DNA of 64,000 nt from Bacteroides sp. (GTDB taxonomy: Bacteria; Bacteroidota; Bacteroidia; Bacteroidales; Bacteroidaceae), in assembly GCF_030151085.1 (NCBI RefSeq), contig NZ_JASLER010000083.1, positions 62,001 to 126,000 on the forward strand, given 5' to 3'. Positions 51,227 through 60,829 of the stretch are shown here, piece after piece. The notes beneath the pieces are model-generated. The model did not search any database and was not told the DNA's origin. It was given only the letters and a program-made list of their open reading frames with translations. Both the position numbers and the translations under genes were made by a program. Within the stretch, counting starts at the first letter, position 1. Each line of letters begins with the position of its first letter.

Positions 51227-54200
51227 GATTTAAATTTTGATGTAGCAGGTAATACTGCTGATTTCGTGAAAAATGCCGAACAGATGAGTTCTGTTATCAG
51301 AGCTATTTCTTCGGAAGTTGAGAGGCAAGGTAAGAGTATTGGTTTGTCAATGTCTCTTATGTCCTCCAGTATTAGTGAAACTACAGGTAAGAGTGATATC
51401 TTATCGGGAGCATTTAAAAAAATGTTTAATGTAGTGGGTGGTAAAGATGCGATAAAAGAGCTTGTAACTGAAGTGGTAAGAGTACGTGGTGAATTTCAAC
51501 AGCTTGAAGTTGCTTTTGGAACGCTACTGGGTAGTAAAGAAAAGGCAGATTCTTTAATGAATCAGATGATGAAAACGGCCGCTGAAAGCCCATTCAGTGT
51601 TACAGAGTTAGCAACAGGAGCTAAGCAACTTTTGACTTATGGTGTCCAAGCAGAAGATGTGAATGATATCTTGTTAAACTTAGGTGATATTGCTTCGGGG
51701 CTAGGAATGCCTCTTGAACAATTGACAACTCTTTATGGAAAAACCATGTCACAAGGACAATTGTATGCTCAAGATTTGGAACAATTCACTGCATCGGGTA
51801 TTCCTATGCTTCAAGGACTTGCCGATGTATATGGGGTGACCACTGAAGAAGTAAACAAAATGGTATCTGCGGGGCAAGTAGGATTCCCAGAAGTGCAAAG
51901 AGTGATCACTGATTTGACTGGTGAAGGAGGAAAGTTTCATAATGTGATGCAGGAACAGTCGCAAACACTTGCTGGTAAGATTAATAACTTAAGAGATGCT
52001 TGGGAGCAAATGTTGAATAACATTGGTGAATCACAAGAAGGAGTTATGGCTGGTGCTATTGATGGCGCTGGATATCTGCTTGAGAATTATGAGGGAATAG
52101 GTCGCATACTGGCAGTACTTGTGGCAACTTATGGAGCTTACAAAGCAGCAGTTATAGCGGTGTCAGTTATAGAAAGTGTTCGCTATCAAGCTACATTGAT
52201 ACAGATGGCGGGTATGACAAAGATGCAAGCCATAACCGATATTCTACGTGCGAAGACCGAATTGCTGAATAAAACAATGCTTTCTAATCCTTATATTTTG
52301 ATACCTACTCTTATAATAGGTGTGGTTGCTGCTATGTGGGCTTTGCACGATTCGACTACTGCGGCTGAGAAAGCACAGGAAAGATTTAACAAAAAGCAAG
52401 AGGATTCGAAAAATGAGGCTCAGGATTACAAGCGGAAACTTCAGCAATTGGTTGAGGAACTTCAAGATGAAACTACAGCCGAAGTAAAGAAACAAGAGAT
52501 ACGCAATGAGATTAATAAAGATTATCCTACATTCTTTAAGTTCCTGACCGATGAGAAGGGGCATATCGGCGATTTGACGTCAGCATGGAAAGCCTTCAAT
52601 GAGGAGGCAGCAAAGAAAAAAAGTACTCAGAATGAGGCAAGCGTTGCTGAGTTGAAGCAAAGGATTGCAGAGGAAAAAAGATTTCTTGCATTGATGGATA
52701 TGGGATATAAAGATAGGCAGAATGCTCTTAAAAATCCTACAGATATGTCGATCCTGAAAAAATATAGTGGAAAAGGCACTTACTCTATAAAGAAAGACAT
52801 TGAAGTTGATGAAGAGGAATTGCGGAAATTTGAAAAAGAGGTTCGTAATGATAAATTTCTTGAATGGCAGGGGGATTTGAAGAATAAGACTGATAAAGAA
52901 CTTGAAACAGTGCTAACAGTTTTGAATCAGCATTCCAAAACAGTTCGAGGTAGTGAATATTTAACAGAAGCCTATAAGAAACGTATAGATGCTATTGAGT
53001 TAGAAACAGAAAGAAGAAAAAAAATACCTGCTAAAGAAGAGAATACTGATAATGGACAAAATAATAATGATAACTTAAATACCGACCGTCTCGATCAAAC
53101 TCGTAAGCAACAAAAAGACTATGACTCACTTGTTGAAAAGAATAAACGTGAACAGGCGCGAATAGAGGTTGATGCTCAGAATAGCGTGACTCAAAGTATT
53201 ATTGATGCGATGGATGATGATGCAATCAGAACCCTTGCGCAAAGAAATCTCAATCATAAAAAAGAGGTTGAAGCTATCCAAAGGGAAGCAGAAGATAAAA
53301 AGCAAGCACTTATTGATAAAGGGAAAGCTGAGTTTGAAGCTAATCCTACAAATGAGAAGAAAGACTTTGATGTAGCGGATTATCTAAAAGACGATCTTGT
53401 TACAAAGAAGATTGAACAGATAAACGAAGATGCAGCGAAGAAAATTCAATCAAAAAACGTTCAATATAATCGGGGAAATGATTTGACTAATTTATTGGCG
53501 GAGTATCAAGATTATACACAGAAGCGTTTGGCTGTTGAAGAGAAATTTAATACTGATATTACTATACTCAATGCCCAAAGAATAATTGCAGCACAGAATG
53601 GCGATAATCGTCAGGTAGAAAAGATTGATCGTGCCAGAGCTCAGGCTACAACAGAAAAGGGAAAAACCTTGATGAGGCTCGATTACGAAAAGCTAAAAGA
53701 ATCTCCGGATTATATTCGTGCCTTTGATAACTTGAATGAAACATCTTCCGAAACCTTGAACTCTTTACTTAGCCAATTGGAAAATGCAAAGCAAACGGCT
53801 GCTAAAGTTTTATCTCCAGATCAATTGCGTGAATATACTACGACCATACAAGAGATAATGGATGAGTTGGATTCTCGTAATCCATTTCAAGCATTATCTG
53901 ACAAGAAGCAAGATTTAGCAGATGCTGAACAGGATTTGGCTAAAGCCCAAATAGAACTGGAAAAAGCGCGTCAGCAGGCTGAAAGTGTAAAAAATGGTGG
54001 CAAAGTGGAATACACTACTACTAAATTCAATGAATCTACTGGAAAGATAGAAACTACTAAATTATACCTTACCGAGGCACAAGTATTAGAGCAAGTAAAG
54101 AATAAAACCAATGAATACAATGCTGCGAAAGACAAAACAATTCGAGCCAGTGCCAAAGTAAAGAAATCAGAAGCTGAGGTAAAAGAGGAGATTGATAAGC

Positions 54201-55588
54201 TGTTCAAATCAATAAGTAATGTCGGAGAAGCAATTGGTGGACCGGCTGGTGAAATTATTTCTCTTATTGGTGACATCAGTTCTTTTACGATGAGTGCAAT
54301 GAGTGGGGTTCAAGCTGCTGCCGATACATCTGCAACTGCTATTAGCACTGTAGAGAAGGCTTCAGTCATTCTTGCAGTTATCAGTGCGGCTTTCCAGATT
54401 GCCATGAAGATAGCCAGTCTATTTAACAACGATGAAGGATATCAGAAAGAAATTGAGAAATTGCAAGGACGTATTGAGCAACTGCAATGGGAACTTGACA
54501 ATGCTGATGCTATCCGTTTGCAAAACAATTCATTCAAAGCTTTACAGAAAGTCAAGGAAGTGTATGCTGAAACTACCGAGGAAGTTTTAAAGTTGCATAC
54601 TGCAAATGGTAAATATTTGAATTACTTTGATCGTATGTTCTTACGTGCCAAATCAAGTAACGAGATATTACAGAAGTCAGCTGAAAAGTTGGCGCTTGCT
54701 TATGCTAATATTGATTACACTGCTGAAAAAGCATTGGGGGCGGAAAAGTTCTCAGGCGCAAAGGAACAGTTACAGAATTTAACCCAACAGCAACTTCTTA
54801 TCCAAGAACAGATTCGGAATGAAGAGTCGAAGAAGAAAACCGACCACGGGAAAATAGCAGATTGGGAGCGTCAGATACAAGAACTTGGAACGAAGGCGAA
54901 TGCTGTTATAAATGAAATAGTTGAGGGTATCATCGGTGGTAGTGCTGTTGATATTGCATCTGAATTAGGGGATGCTTTTATTGAAGCATTTCAAAGTGGG
55001 GAGAATGCAGCAGAAGCTTGGGGGGATAAAGTTAATGATATTGTTGCCAATGTTCTGAAACGCATGCTTGTTAGCAAATATCTTGAGGAGCCTCTTGGAG
55101 AAATATTCAATAAATACAAATCGAAATGGTATAAGAATGGAGAGTTTGCTGGTATTGATGCTATAATGGAATCAATGGGAGGATTTGCCAACGATTTGAA
55201 TACTGTTGGTTCTGAATTCCAAATGATATGGGATACTTTACCTGATAATATTAAAAATATGTTTTCAGTTGATGAAGAAGTATCTTCTCAAGACTCCACC
55301 CGTGGCGGCTTTGAGTCGATGTCGCAAGAAACCGGCTCGGAGCTTAATGGACGTTTTACCGCATTACAAATCTCGAACGAGGAAATCAAGAACTCTATGC
55401 TTCTTGCTTTGGGTAACATGTCAGCATTGTGTACTACTACTTCCGATGGAAACATTCTTCTGAGTGAAATGCGTAACCTGGCGCTAATGTCTAACGGACA
55501 TCTTGAAGACATTGCCAGATATACCAAGCCCATTCTTGGCTTTGGAGAGAAATTGGACAAAATAGAACGTAATACAGCAAATTTATGA
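51224..55588 (+). CDS. Phage tail tape measure protein
   Basis: A 1454-aa protein. The N-terminal 70-270 region matches the tape_meas_nterm domain (FGTLLGSKEKADSLMNQMMK, PFSVTELATGAKQLLTYGV, LEQFTASGIPMLQGLADVYG, QTLAGKINNLRDAWEQMLNN). Hydrophobic helices at about 285-310 (ILAVLVATYGAYKAAVIAVS) and 355-375, then long coiled coils, and another hydrophobic helix near 1050 (VILAVISAAFQIAMKIASLF). The tape measure sets tail length; by the usual rule of about 0.15 nm per residue the tail would be near 0.2 micrometre. The next gene's ATG overlaps its stop. Confidence 0.93.
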   Translation: MDLNFDVAGNTADFVKNAEQMSSVIRAISSEVERQGKSIGLSMSLMSSSISETTGKSDILSGAFKKMFNVVGGKDAIKELVTEVVRVRGEFQQLEVAFGTLLGSKEKADSLMNQMMKTAAESPFSVTELATGAKQLLTYGVQAEDVNDILLNLGDIASGLGMPLEQLTTLYGKTMSQGQLYAQDLEQFTASGIPMLQGLADVYGVTTEEVNKMVSAGQVGFPEVQRVITDLTGEGGKFHNVMQEQSQTLAGKINNLRDAWEQMLNNIGESQEGVMAGAIDGAGYLLENYEGIGRILAVLVATYGAYKAAVIAVSVIESVRYQATLIQMAGMTKMQAITDILRAKTELLNKTMLSNPYILIPTLIIGVVAAMWALHDSTTAAEKAQERFNKKQEDSKNEAQDYKRKLQQLVEELQDETTAEVKKQEIRNEINKDYPTFFKFLTDEKGHIGDLTSAWKAFNEEAAKKKSTQNEASVAELKQRIAEEKRFLALMDMGYKDRQNALKNPTDMSILKKYSGKGTYSIKKDIEVDEEELRKFEKEVRNDKFLEWQGDLKNKTDKELETVLTVLNQHSKTVRGSEYLTEAYKKRIDAIELETERRKKIPAKEENTDNGQNNNDNLNTDRLDQTRKQQKDYDSLVEKNKREQARIEVDAQNSVTQSIIDAMDDDAIRTLAQRNLNHKKEVEAIQREAEDKKQALIDKGKAEFEANPTNEKKDFDVADYLKDDLVTKKIEQINEDAAKKIQSKNVQYNRGNDLTNLLAEYQDYTQKRLAVEEKFNTDITILNAQRIIAAQNGDNRQVEKIDRARAQATTEKGKTLMRLDYEKLKESPDYIRAFDNLNETSSETLNSLLSQLENAKQTAAKVLSPDQLREYTTTIQEIMDELDSRNPFQALSDKKQDLADAEQDLAKAQIELEKARQQAESVKNGGKVEYTTTKFNESTGKIETTKLYLTEAQVLEQVKNKTNEYNAAKDKTIRASAKVKKSEAEVKEEIDKLFKSISNVGEAIGGPAGEIISLIGDISSFTMSAMSGVQAAADTSATAISTVEKASVILAVISAAFQIAMKIASLFNNDEGYQKEIEKLQGRIEQLQWELDNADAIRLQNNSFKALQKVKEVYAETTEEVLKLHTANGKYLNYFDRMFLRAKSSNEILQKSAEKLALAYANIDYTAEKALGAEKFSGAKEQLQNLTQQQLLIQEQIRNEESKKKTDHGKIADWERQIQELGTKANAVINEIVEGIIGGSAVDIASELGDAFIEAFQSGENAAEAWGDKVNDIVANVLKRMLVSKYLEEPLGEIFNKYKSKWYKNGEFAGIDAIMESMGGFANDLNTVGSEFQMIWDTLPDNIKNMFSVDEEVSSQDSTRGGFESMSQETGSELNGRFTALQISNEEIKNSMLLALGNMSALCTTTSDGNILLSEMRNLALMSNGHLEDIARYTKPILGFGEKLDKIERNTANL

Positions 55589-56007
55589 AAACAGTAAATG
55601 AAATTATGCAATCGGCATCCCTTTTGGGAGCCTGTGCCAAATCGAATGGAGTGAGTGACTGGAGAAGTCTTACGTGGTTATTCTTTACTCCTCAGGGACG
55701 TGAGTTTTGTGAAGATAATAATTTTCCGTCCCTCGAAATGTTTCAGGGGATGAAGGATAATATCTCGGAATATAACATACTGGTAGATGCAGGTAATATA
55801 AGCCGGCAGAATGATGTGAATGTAGGTTTAATAGGGAATACATCGGCCCAACTGGTGTACAATGACAATACGGAAGTGCATAAAGTAGTCTTGATGCATG
55901 GTGCAAAGGCAAGAATCGAGGCTGCGAACTATGCTGTAATCTTGCTGGTGAATATAGGTAATTGTGAGGTAGAAATAGAAAAAGATAATACGGTAGTAAT
56001 ATTATGA
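55585..56007 (+). CDS. Tail-associated protein of unknown function
   Basis: A 140-aa protein; its ATG overlaps the tape measure stop (ATGA). LLGACAKSNGVSDWRSLTWLF near the start is followed by a beta-rich C-terminal half (NDNTEVHKVVLMHGAKARIE). The position between tape measure and distal tail genes suggests a tail tip or adaptor component. Confidence 0.65.
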   Translation: MKTVNEIMQSASLLGACAKSNGVSDWRSLTWLFFTPQGREFCEDNNFPSLEMFQGMKDNISEYNILVDAGNISRQNDVNVGLIGNTSAQLVYNDNTEVHKVVLMHGAKARIEAANYAVILLVNIGNCEVEIEKDNTVVIL

Positions 56008-56420
56008 AAGGCGAATTATTTATAAACGGCGAAGATGCTTATCTGCAATGGGGGATAAGCATGGACGATACTTCCTTGTCCGAACTGATGACACCTCCTG
56101 CCAACAAAGCGTTTATTGAGAACGAAAGCCGCTTGCAGCATGGCAAACAGGTAGTAGTGGCAAATCCAAAGTTAGACCAAAGATCTCTGACACTTCAGAT
56201 CAATCTGACTGCCCTCTCCGAAGAACAGTTCTTTGCAAGATACAGTAGTTTCTGCAAGGTACTGGCAACCGGGGTACTTCACTTAAAAACGAAGTACCAG
56301 CCCGGGGTAGTATATAAGACCATTTATCTCTCGTGCGGTCAGTTCAGCCAGTTTATGAGGGGTATCGGGAAATTCAGTTTAAAGCTCAATGAGCCTAATC
56401 CTAATGACAGAACAGAATGA
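56004..56420 (+). CDS. Distal tail (Dit)-like protein
   Basis: A 138-aa protein; its start overlaps the previous stop by 4 bp and its stop overlaps the next start by 4 bp, so translation is coupled. MKGELFINGEDAYLQWGISM and LTLQINLTALSEEQFFARYS suggest a beta-sandwich; the order (tape measure, small gene, this gene, large tail protein) matches the Dit position in siphovirus tails. Distant resemblance only. Confidence 0.6.
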   Translation: MKGELFINGEDAYLQWGISMDDTSLSELMTPPANKAFIENESRLQHGKQVVVANPKLDQRSLTLQINLTALSEEQFFARYSSFCKVLATGVLHLKTKYQPGVVYKTIYLSCGQFSQFMRGIGKFSLKLNEPNPNDRTE

Positions 56421-59400
56421 TAGACATTAAAGATACTTTCGGAAATGTCCGCTTCTCTACCGAAATCAATGAGGGGAGCAAGCGGAAATTCTTGTTGATG
56501 AAAGAAGACTATATCACCTTGAAGTTTTCTTTGGAGGAGCCCGTCAACTTCAAGTTGGGAGATCATGTAGACGATCCGCGATTCGGATTGTTTGAACTCT
56601 GTGACTTGTACAAACCAAACTACAATAGTTCTACGGGAGGCTACGATTATGAACTCCGTATGGACGCTTATTACTGGAAGTGGAAGAATAAGTTGTTTAA
56701 ATATATGCCGGAAGCAGCCCGACAAGAGGCTTCATGGAACCTGACCGCAACGCTGGAAGTACATGCTGACGCTTTTTTGCGGGGACTTGCTGCATTGGGC
56801 TACACTTATAAAGGTACTCCGTTTGAGTGCTCGATAGATAAATCGGTAAATTCTTCCGCCAAACTTGTGTCGTATGATAATATGAACATGCTCGATGCCC
56901 TTTTCAAAATGGCGGAAACATGGGAATGTGAGTGTTGGGTGACGGAGAATGTGATACATTTCGGCAGATGTGAGTATCATACTGCGGTTGACTTGGAGAT
57001 GGACGCCAATGTGGCGGAAATGACTGCTTCTAATAGTCAAGGAACTTATGCTACACGTATTTATGCTTTTGGCTCTACACGTAACTTGCCAGCCGGTTAT
57101 CGTCCGGTTGCCGAAGAGGCTGCTGTGAATGGGGTAGTACAAAAGCGTTTGATGTTGCCTGCCGATACTCCTTTTATCGATGCTTATCCGAAATTACTTG
57201 CCGAAGAGATTATTGAAAGTGTGGTTGTGTTTGATGATGTGTATCCCCATAACGAGGGTACGATGTCTGATATCACGACCAAAGAATATACGGATTCTAT
57301 AGAAAATGCAGATGGCACCGTGACAAAAGAAAAGTGGAATGCATTCCGCTTTAGAGATGCCGGGCTTACTTTCTCTAAAGATTATATTCTTCCTGGTGAG
57401 GAACTCCATATTATTTTTCAATCGGGTGTGCTCAATGGGATGGATTTTGCAGTGCGGTTCGACCCGGATAATAAGGATAAACAGCTGTGGGAGATACTAA
57501 GAAACGAAGATTATGGGCGCAAACTTCCGGATGAGGTGCTTGCTCCTAAGAACGGGGATAAATATGTGCTCTATGGTTGGGATGCGACACGAATAGATGC
57601 ATTGGGACTTGTGGCAGCCGCTGAACAGGAATTAAAAACAAGAGCTATAGCATACACCGAGAAAGTGAAAATTGATCCGTCGACCTATTCTGTGAAGATG
57701 ATATCAAATAGCATTTATAGTGCAGACGGTGTAAATAAATTGCTGGAAATCGGTGATAGGGTTAAACTTATCAACAAGGCTTATTGGAAAGAAGGAAGGC
57801 AGTCGAGGGTAATAGGTTATGAGTATAATTTGGATTTCCCGTTTGATAGTCCACTCTATACGGTTGGAGAAACAGCGCCTTATTCGAAGATTGGTGAATT
57901 GGAGGGGAAAGTAGAGAGTTTAACATATAAGGGGCAGAGTTATAGCGGTAGTACCGGACGTGGGGTATATCTCATTCGGACGAATGATAGTACACCGGCG
58001 ACGGATAGTAATGCCTATTCGGCAAGAAGGGTACTGAAACAATTTCTTAGCAAAGACCGGGAGGACACTGCCCAAGAACTAATCAAATTCCTCAGAGGTT
58101 TGCTTGTTGGGGAGAATAGTAGTGGTATAACTATATTAGAAGACGGCACATCGCAAGTTGTCATTGACCGCTTGTTTGTAAAAATCAAAGCGGTTTTTGA
58201 CGAACTGGAAGTAAAGAAGAGGACCTATGTAGGTGGTGAACAGATACTTTCTCCTGCGGGCATGAAGTGTATTAAAGTAGAAGAAACTACCGATGCTTAT
58301 CGTTGTTACTTTAAAGTCAAGGAAGATGGTGTAGAGATAAAGAACCAGTTTACACCTGGTACACTTGCTATTTCTCAGGAATGCAACGTTAAAGTGGGAG
58401 TATCCCACAATGTAGGTAATCGTTATTACTGGCGATTAGTTACAGCAGTTGGTTCCGATTACATAGAATTGTCTAAGACAAAATGTGATCCTAATATAGA
58501 AAACGATATTCCGATTGCTGGCGACGACATTGTTGGTCTTGGGCATAAGACGGATATTACCCGTCAAGGAGCAATAATACTTTCCTCAGTTAACGAAGTG
58601 GCACCATCCATCCTGATGTACCAAGGAATTGATTCTTTCTCTTTGGCTGGCAAAGATGTAATTGGGTTCGATTTTGATAAATCTACCGGAAAGGCACGTA
58701 TGCGGGTGTATGGTGATACATATATTGGAGCCAAGGACAGAAATTCATATATGGAATTTACAAAAGATGGTTTAGAGGTTAAAGCAAAGAAAATCTTCTT
58801 GGGTACCGGCGATATGGATGAGATATTGAGCGACCTGAACCAGTCCGTTTCCAATATCAACAGCCAGTTGGATCAGAGCTTTCAAGTCTGGCAGGGCGAG
58901 ACATCCGATACTCCCACGCTTACAAACAAACCAGCCTCCGAGTGGAAGACGGATGCTGACAAGTCTCTCCATGTGGATGACTTCTATATCACTACCGAAG
59001 GTCTTTGTTATCAATTCCAACAAGTGGGTAGTGTCTATCAGTGGAAGCCTGTAACGGACAAGTATCTGATAGCCTATGTGCAGCAGATAGGTGAGAAGAA
59101 GCGGGTGTTCGTCACTCAACCGGCGAATGCGGTAGCCTATGATATTGGCGACTGCTGGGTGAATGCAAACTATACAGACGGTTCAGGAAAAGTGCTGTAC
59201 AACAATGATCGCCTGGTCTGCGTTACCACCAAAGTCGCTGGGGTTCCGTTTAGTATCTCGCACTGGAAGAAGGACAGCAAGTATACGGATGACACGAAGG
59301 CGGAAGAAGCGTTTGACTATACCGACACGAAGGCGATTGAATTGCGGGCTTATGCCGACAATTCAGCAAAAGCCAAAGCAGATGCGGCAGCTATACTTGC

Positions 59401-60595
59401 CAAAGCTTATGCCGATGGTATCGTCACCGAGAGTGAGGCAGCTGCGATTGATGCCGCAAATAGATATGCGGATGCACAGGACGAATTATTCAGAGTTGTT
59501 GCAGAGGCTTATGCTGACGGCATCGTGACCGAAGAAGAAAAGCGTGCCATCGCCGACGCTAAAGCCAAAGCCGACGCCGCCAAAAAAGCGGCACAGGATT
59601 ATGCGGATAAGATGGATGCCGAAACAGCTACCAAATTACTCAAGACCGGCATTAATATCGAGAATAACACCATTACCGCCACGGCTGATACATTCACCGT
59701 ACAAGGGCGTGACGGTAAAAAATACGCCGTGTTTGAGGTGGATAGTGCAACCGGGTTACCGATGATGAAAGCCGACTATATAAAAGTGACATCCATGCTG
59801 ATGGCTAAAGCTATCATGGCGGGAGGGTTGAATATTGGAGATAAGTTTTTAGTCACTATTGGTCCTGATGGCAAGGCATCTGTGAAACTTACAGGTAATA
59901 TTATTGCGGAGAGCGGTATGATAGCAGGTATGAAAGTTAGTGGCAACTCTCTTACGAATGAAGGATTCAATAATGATTCCTGCGTCATCTTACGCAATGA
60001 CAATACCGGATGTTTTGCCGGGATAGGCGGCAATACGCTGCCGGCATCAAGTGGCATGAGAGCTGCCGCCCGATTTGAAAATAACGATAACTCTTTTTTT
60101 AATTCTGTCAATACTGCAATGGTACTTTCTGCCAAAAACGGAAATACCAATCATGCTATAGACATATTAGGAGGGGATATATCGGGTTTTTCTACAGCAA
60201 CCAAAATTATATCATCCTCGGCGACTCTTAACAGAAGAGATGCGTCGACATATATAGCGATTAATCCTGGTGGTACTGATATTACATTGACATTTCCGAC
60301 TATGGAGATGCATGATGATGGCATTATCATACGTATAAAAAGACTCGGGGATGGGAAGGTATATCTGCGTGCCGGTAATAGTAAGCACCGCGTAGTATCC
60401 GGTACTAGCTATACAGACGTAATTTCCGGAAGTTTTATGTGTTATGACGGTAACTATTATCAGACTGGGACAACCCCTCATCAACTCCGTGTAAATGAGG
60501 TGTTAGAATACCAGTACGTGAGAGATTTAATATACCCTAAAGATAATCCAACCTATAAAGGATGCTGGATGCAGATGCAAAGAACATCCTACTAA
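56417..60595 (+). CDS. Large tail protein (tail-associated lysin/fibre base)
   Basis: A 1392-aa protein. Residues about 1-500 resemble the hub/tail endopeptidase-type N-terminal region that joins the tail tip. Later parts include a coiled, Ala-rich segment with two copies of AYADGIVTE (AKAYADGIVTESEAAAIDAA and AEAYADGIVTEEEKRAIADA, about 995-1050) and a C-terminal beta-structured region typical of phage fibres (from about 1060). No catalytic motif was identified, so enzymatic activity is not claimed. Sits directly after the Dit-like gene. Confidence 0.7.
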   Translation: MIDIKDTFGNVRFSTEINEGSKRKFLLMKEDYITLKFSLEEPVNFKLGDHVDDPRFGLFELCDLYKPNYNSSTGGYDYELRMDAYYWKWKNKLFKYMPEAARQEASWNLTATLEVHADAFLRGLAALGYTYKGTPFECSIDKSVNSSAKLVSYDNMNMLDALFKMAETWECECWVTENVIHFGRCEYHTAVDLEMDANVAEMTASNSQGTYATRIYAFGSTRNLPAGYRPVAEEAAVNGVVQKRLMLPADTPFIDAYPKLLAEEIIESVVVFDDVYPHNEGTMSDITTKEYTDSIENADGTVTKEKWNAFRFRDAGLTFSKDYILPGEELHIIFQSGVLNGMDFAVRFDPDNKDKQLWEILRNEDYGRKLPDEVLAPKNGDKYVLYGWDATRIDALGLVAAAEQELKTRAIAYTEKVKIDPSTYSVKMISNSIYSADGVNKLLEIGDRVKLINKAYWKEGRQSRVIGYEYNLDFPFDSPLYTVGETAPYSKIGELEGKVESLTYKGQSYSGSTGRGVYLIRTNDSTPATDSNAYSARRVLKQFLSKDREDTAQELIKFLRGLLVGENSSGITILEDGTSQVVIDRLFVKIKAVFDELEVKKRTYVGGEQILSPAGMKCIKVEETTDAYRCYFKVKEDGVEIKNQFTPGTLAISQECNVKVGVSHNVGNRYYWRLVTAVGSDYIELSKTKCDPNIENDIPIAGDDIVGLGHKTDITRQGAIILSSVNEVAPSILMYQGIDSFSLAGKDVIGFDFDKSTGKARMRVYGDTYIGAKDRNSYMEFTKDGLEVKAKKIFLGTGDMDEILSDLNQSVSNINSQLDQSFQVWQGETSDTPTLTNKPASEWKTDADKSLHVDDFYITTEGLCYQFQQVGSVYQWKPVTDKYLIAYVQQIGEKKRVFVTQPANAVAYDIGDCWVNANYTDGSGKVLYNNDRLVCVTTKVAGVPFSISHWKKDSKYTDDTKAEEAFDYTDTKAIELRAYADNSAKAKADAAAILAKAYADGIVTESEAAAIDAANRYADAQDELFRVVAEAYADGIVTEEEKRAIADAKAKADAAKKAAQDYADKMDAETATKLLKTGINIENNTITATADTFTVQGRDGKKYAVFEVDSATGLPMMKADYIKVTSMLMAKAIMAGGLNIGDKFLVTIGPDGKASVKLTGNIIAESGMIAGMKVSGNSLTNEGFNNDSCVILRNDNTGCFAGIGGNTLPASSGMRAAARFENNDNSFFNSVNTAMVLSAKNGNTNHAIDILGGDISGFSTATKIISSSATLNRRDASTYIAINPGGTDITLTFPTMEMHDDGIIIRIKRLGDGKVYLRAGNSKHRVVSGTSYTDVISGSFMCYDGNYYQTGTTPHQLRVNEVLEYQYVRDLIYPKDNPTYKGCWMQMQRTSY

Positions 60596-60610
60596 CAATC
60601 AACGAATATT

Positions 60611-60829
60611 ATGCGCAGCCTTAAAGTAACTCTTTCCCGAACCACCGAAGATGGGCAGTTCCGCATCTCGGCTCTGAGCCGCGGAGAAGGCGATCTGCCC
60701 GTGGACACCAATGCATATAATCTGGCGATGCAGATACTCCGGTTGAAAGCTAAGCCAATGGCACCGACCATCACGGATTTTGTCTTGGGAACCGGCATAT
60801 TGGGTAACAACAAAAACATATTAGGATAA
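60611..60829 (+). CDS. Small tail-operon protein
   Basis: A 72-aa protein (MRSLKVTLSRTTEDGQFRIS...) with no recognised domain. It is 15 bp after the large tail gene and its stop overlaps the next start by one base, so it is translated as part of the tail operon and could be a fibre chaperone or minor component. Confidence 0.6.
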   Translation: MRSLKVTLSRTTEDGQFRISALSRGEGDLPVDTNAYNLAMQILRLKAKPMAPTITDFVLGTGILGNNKNILG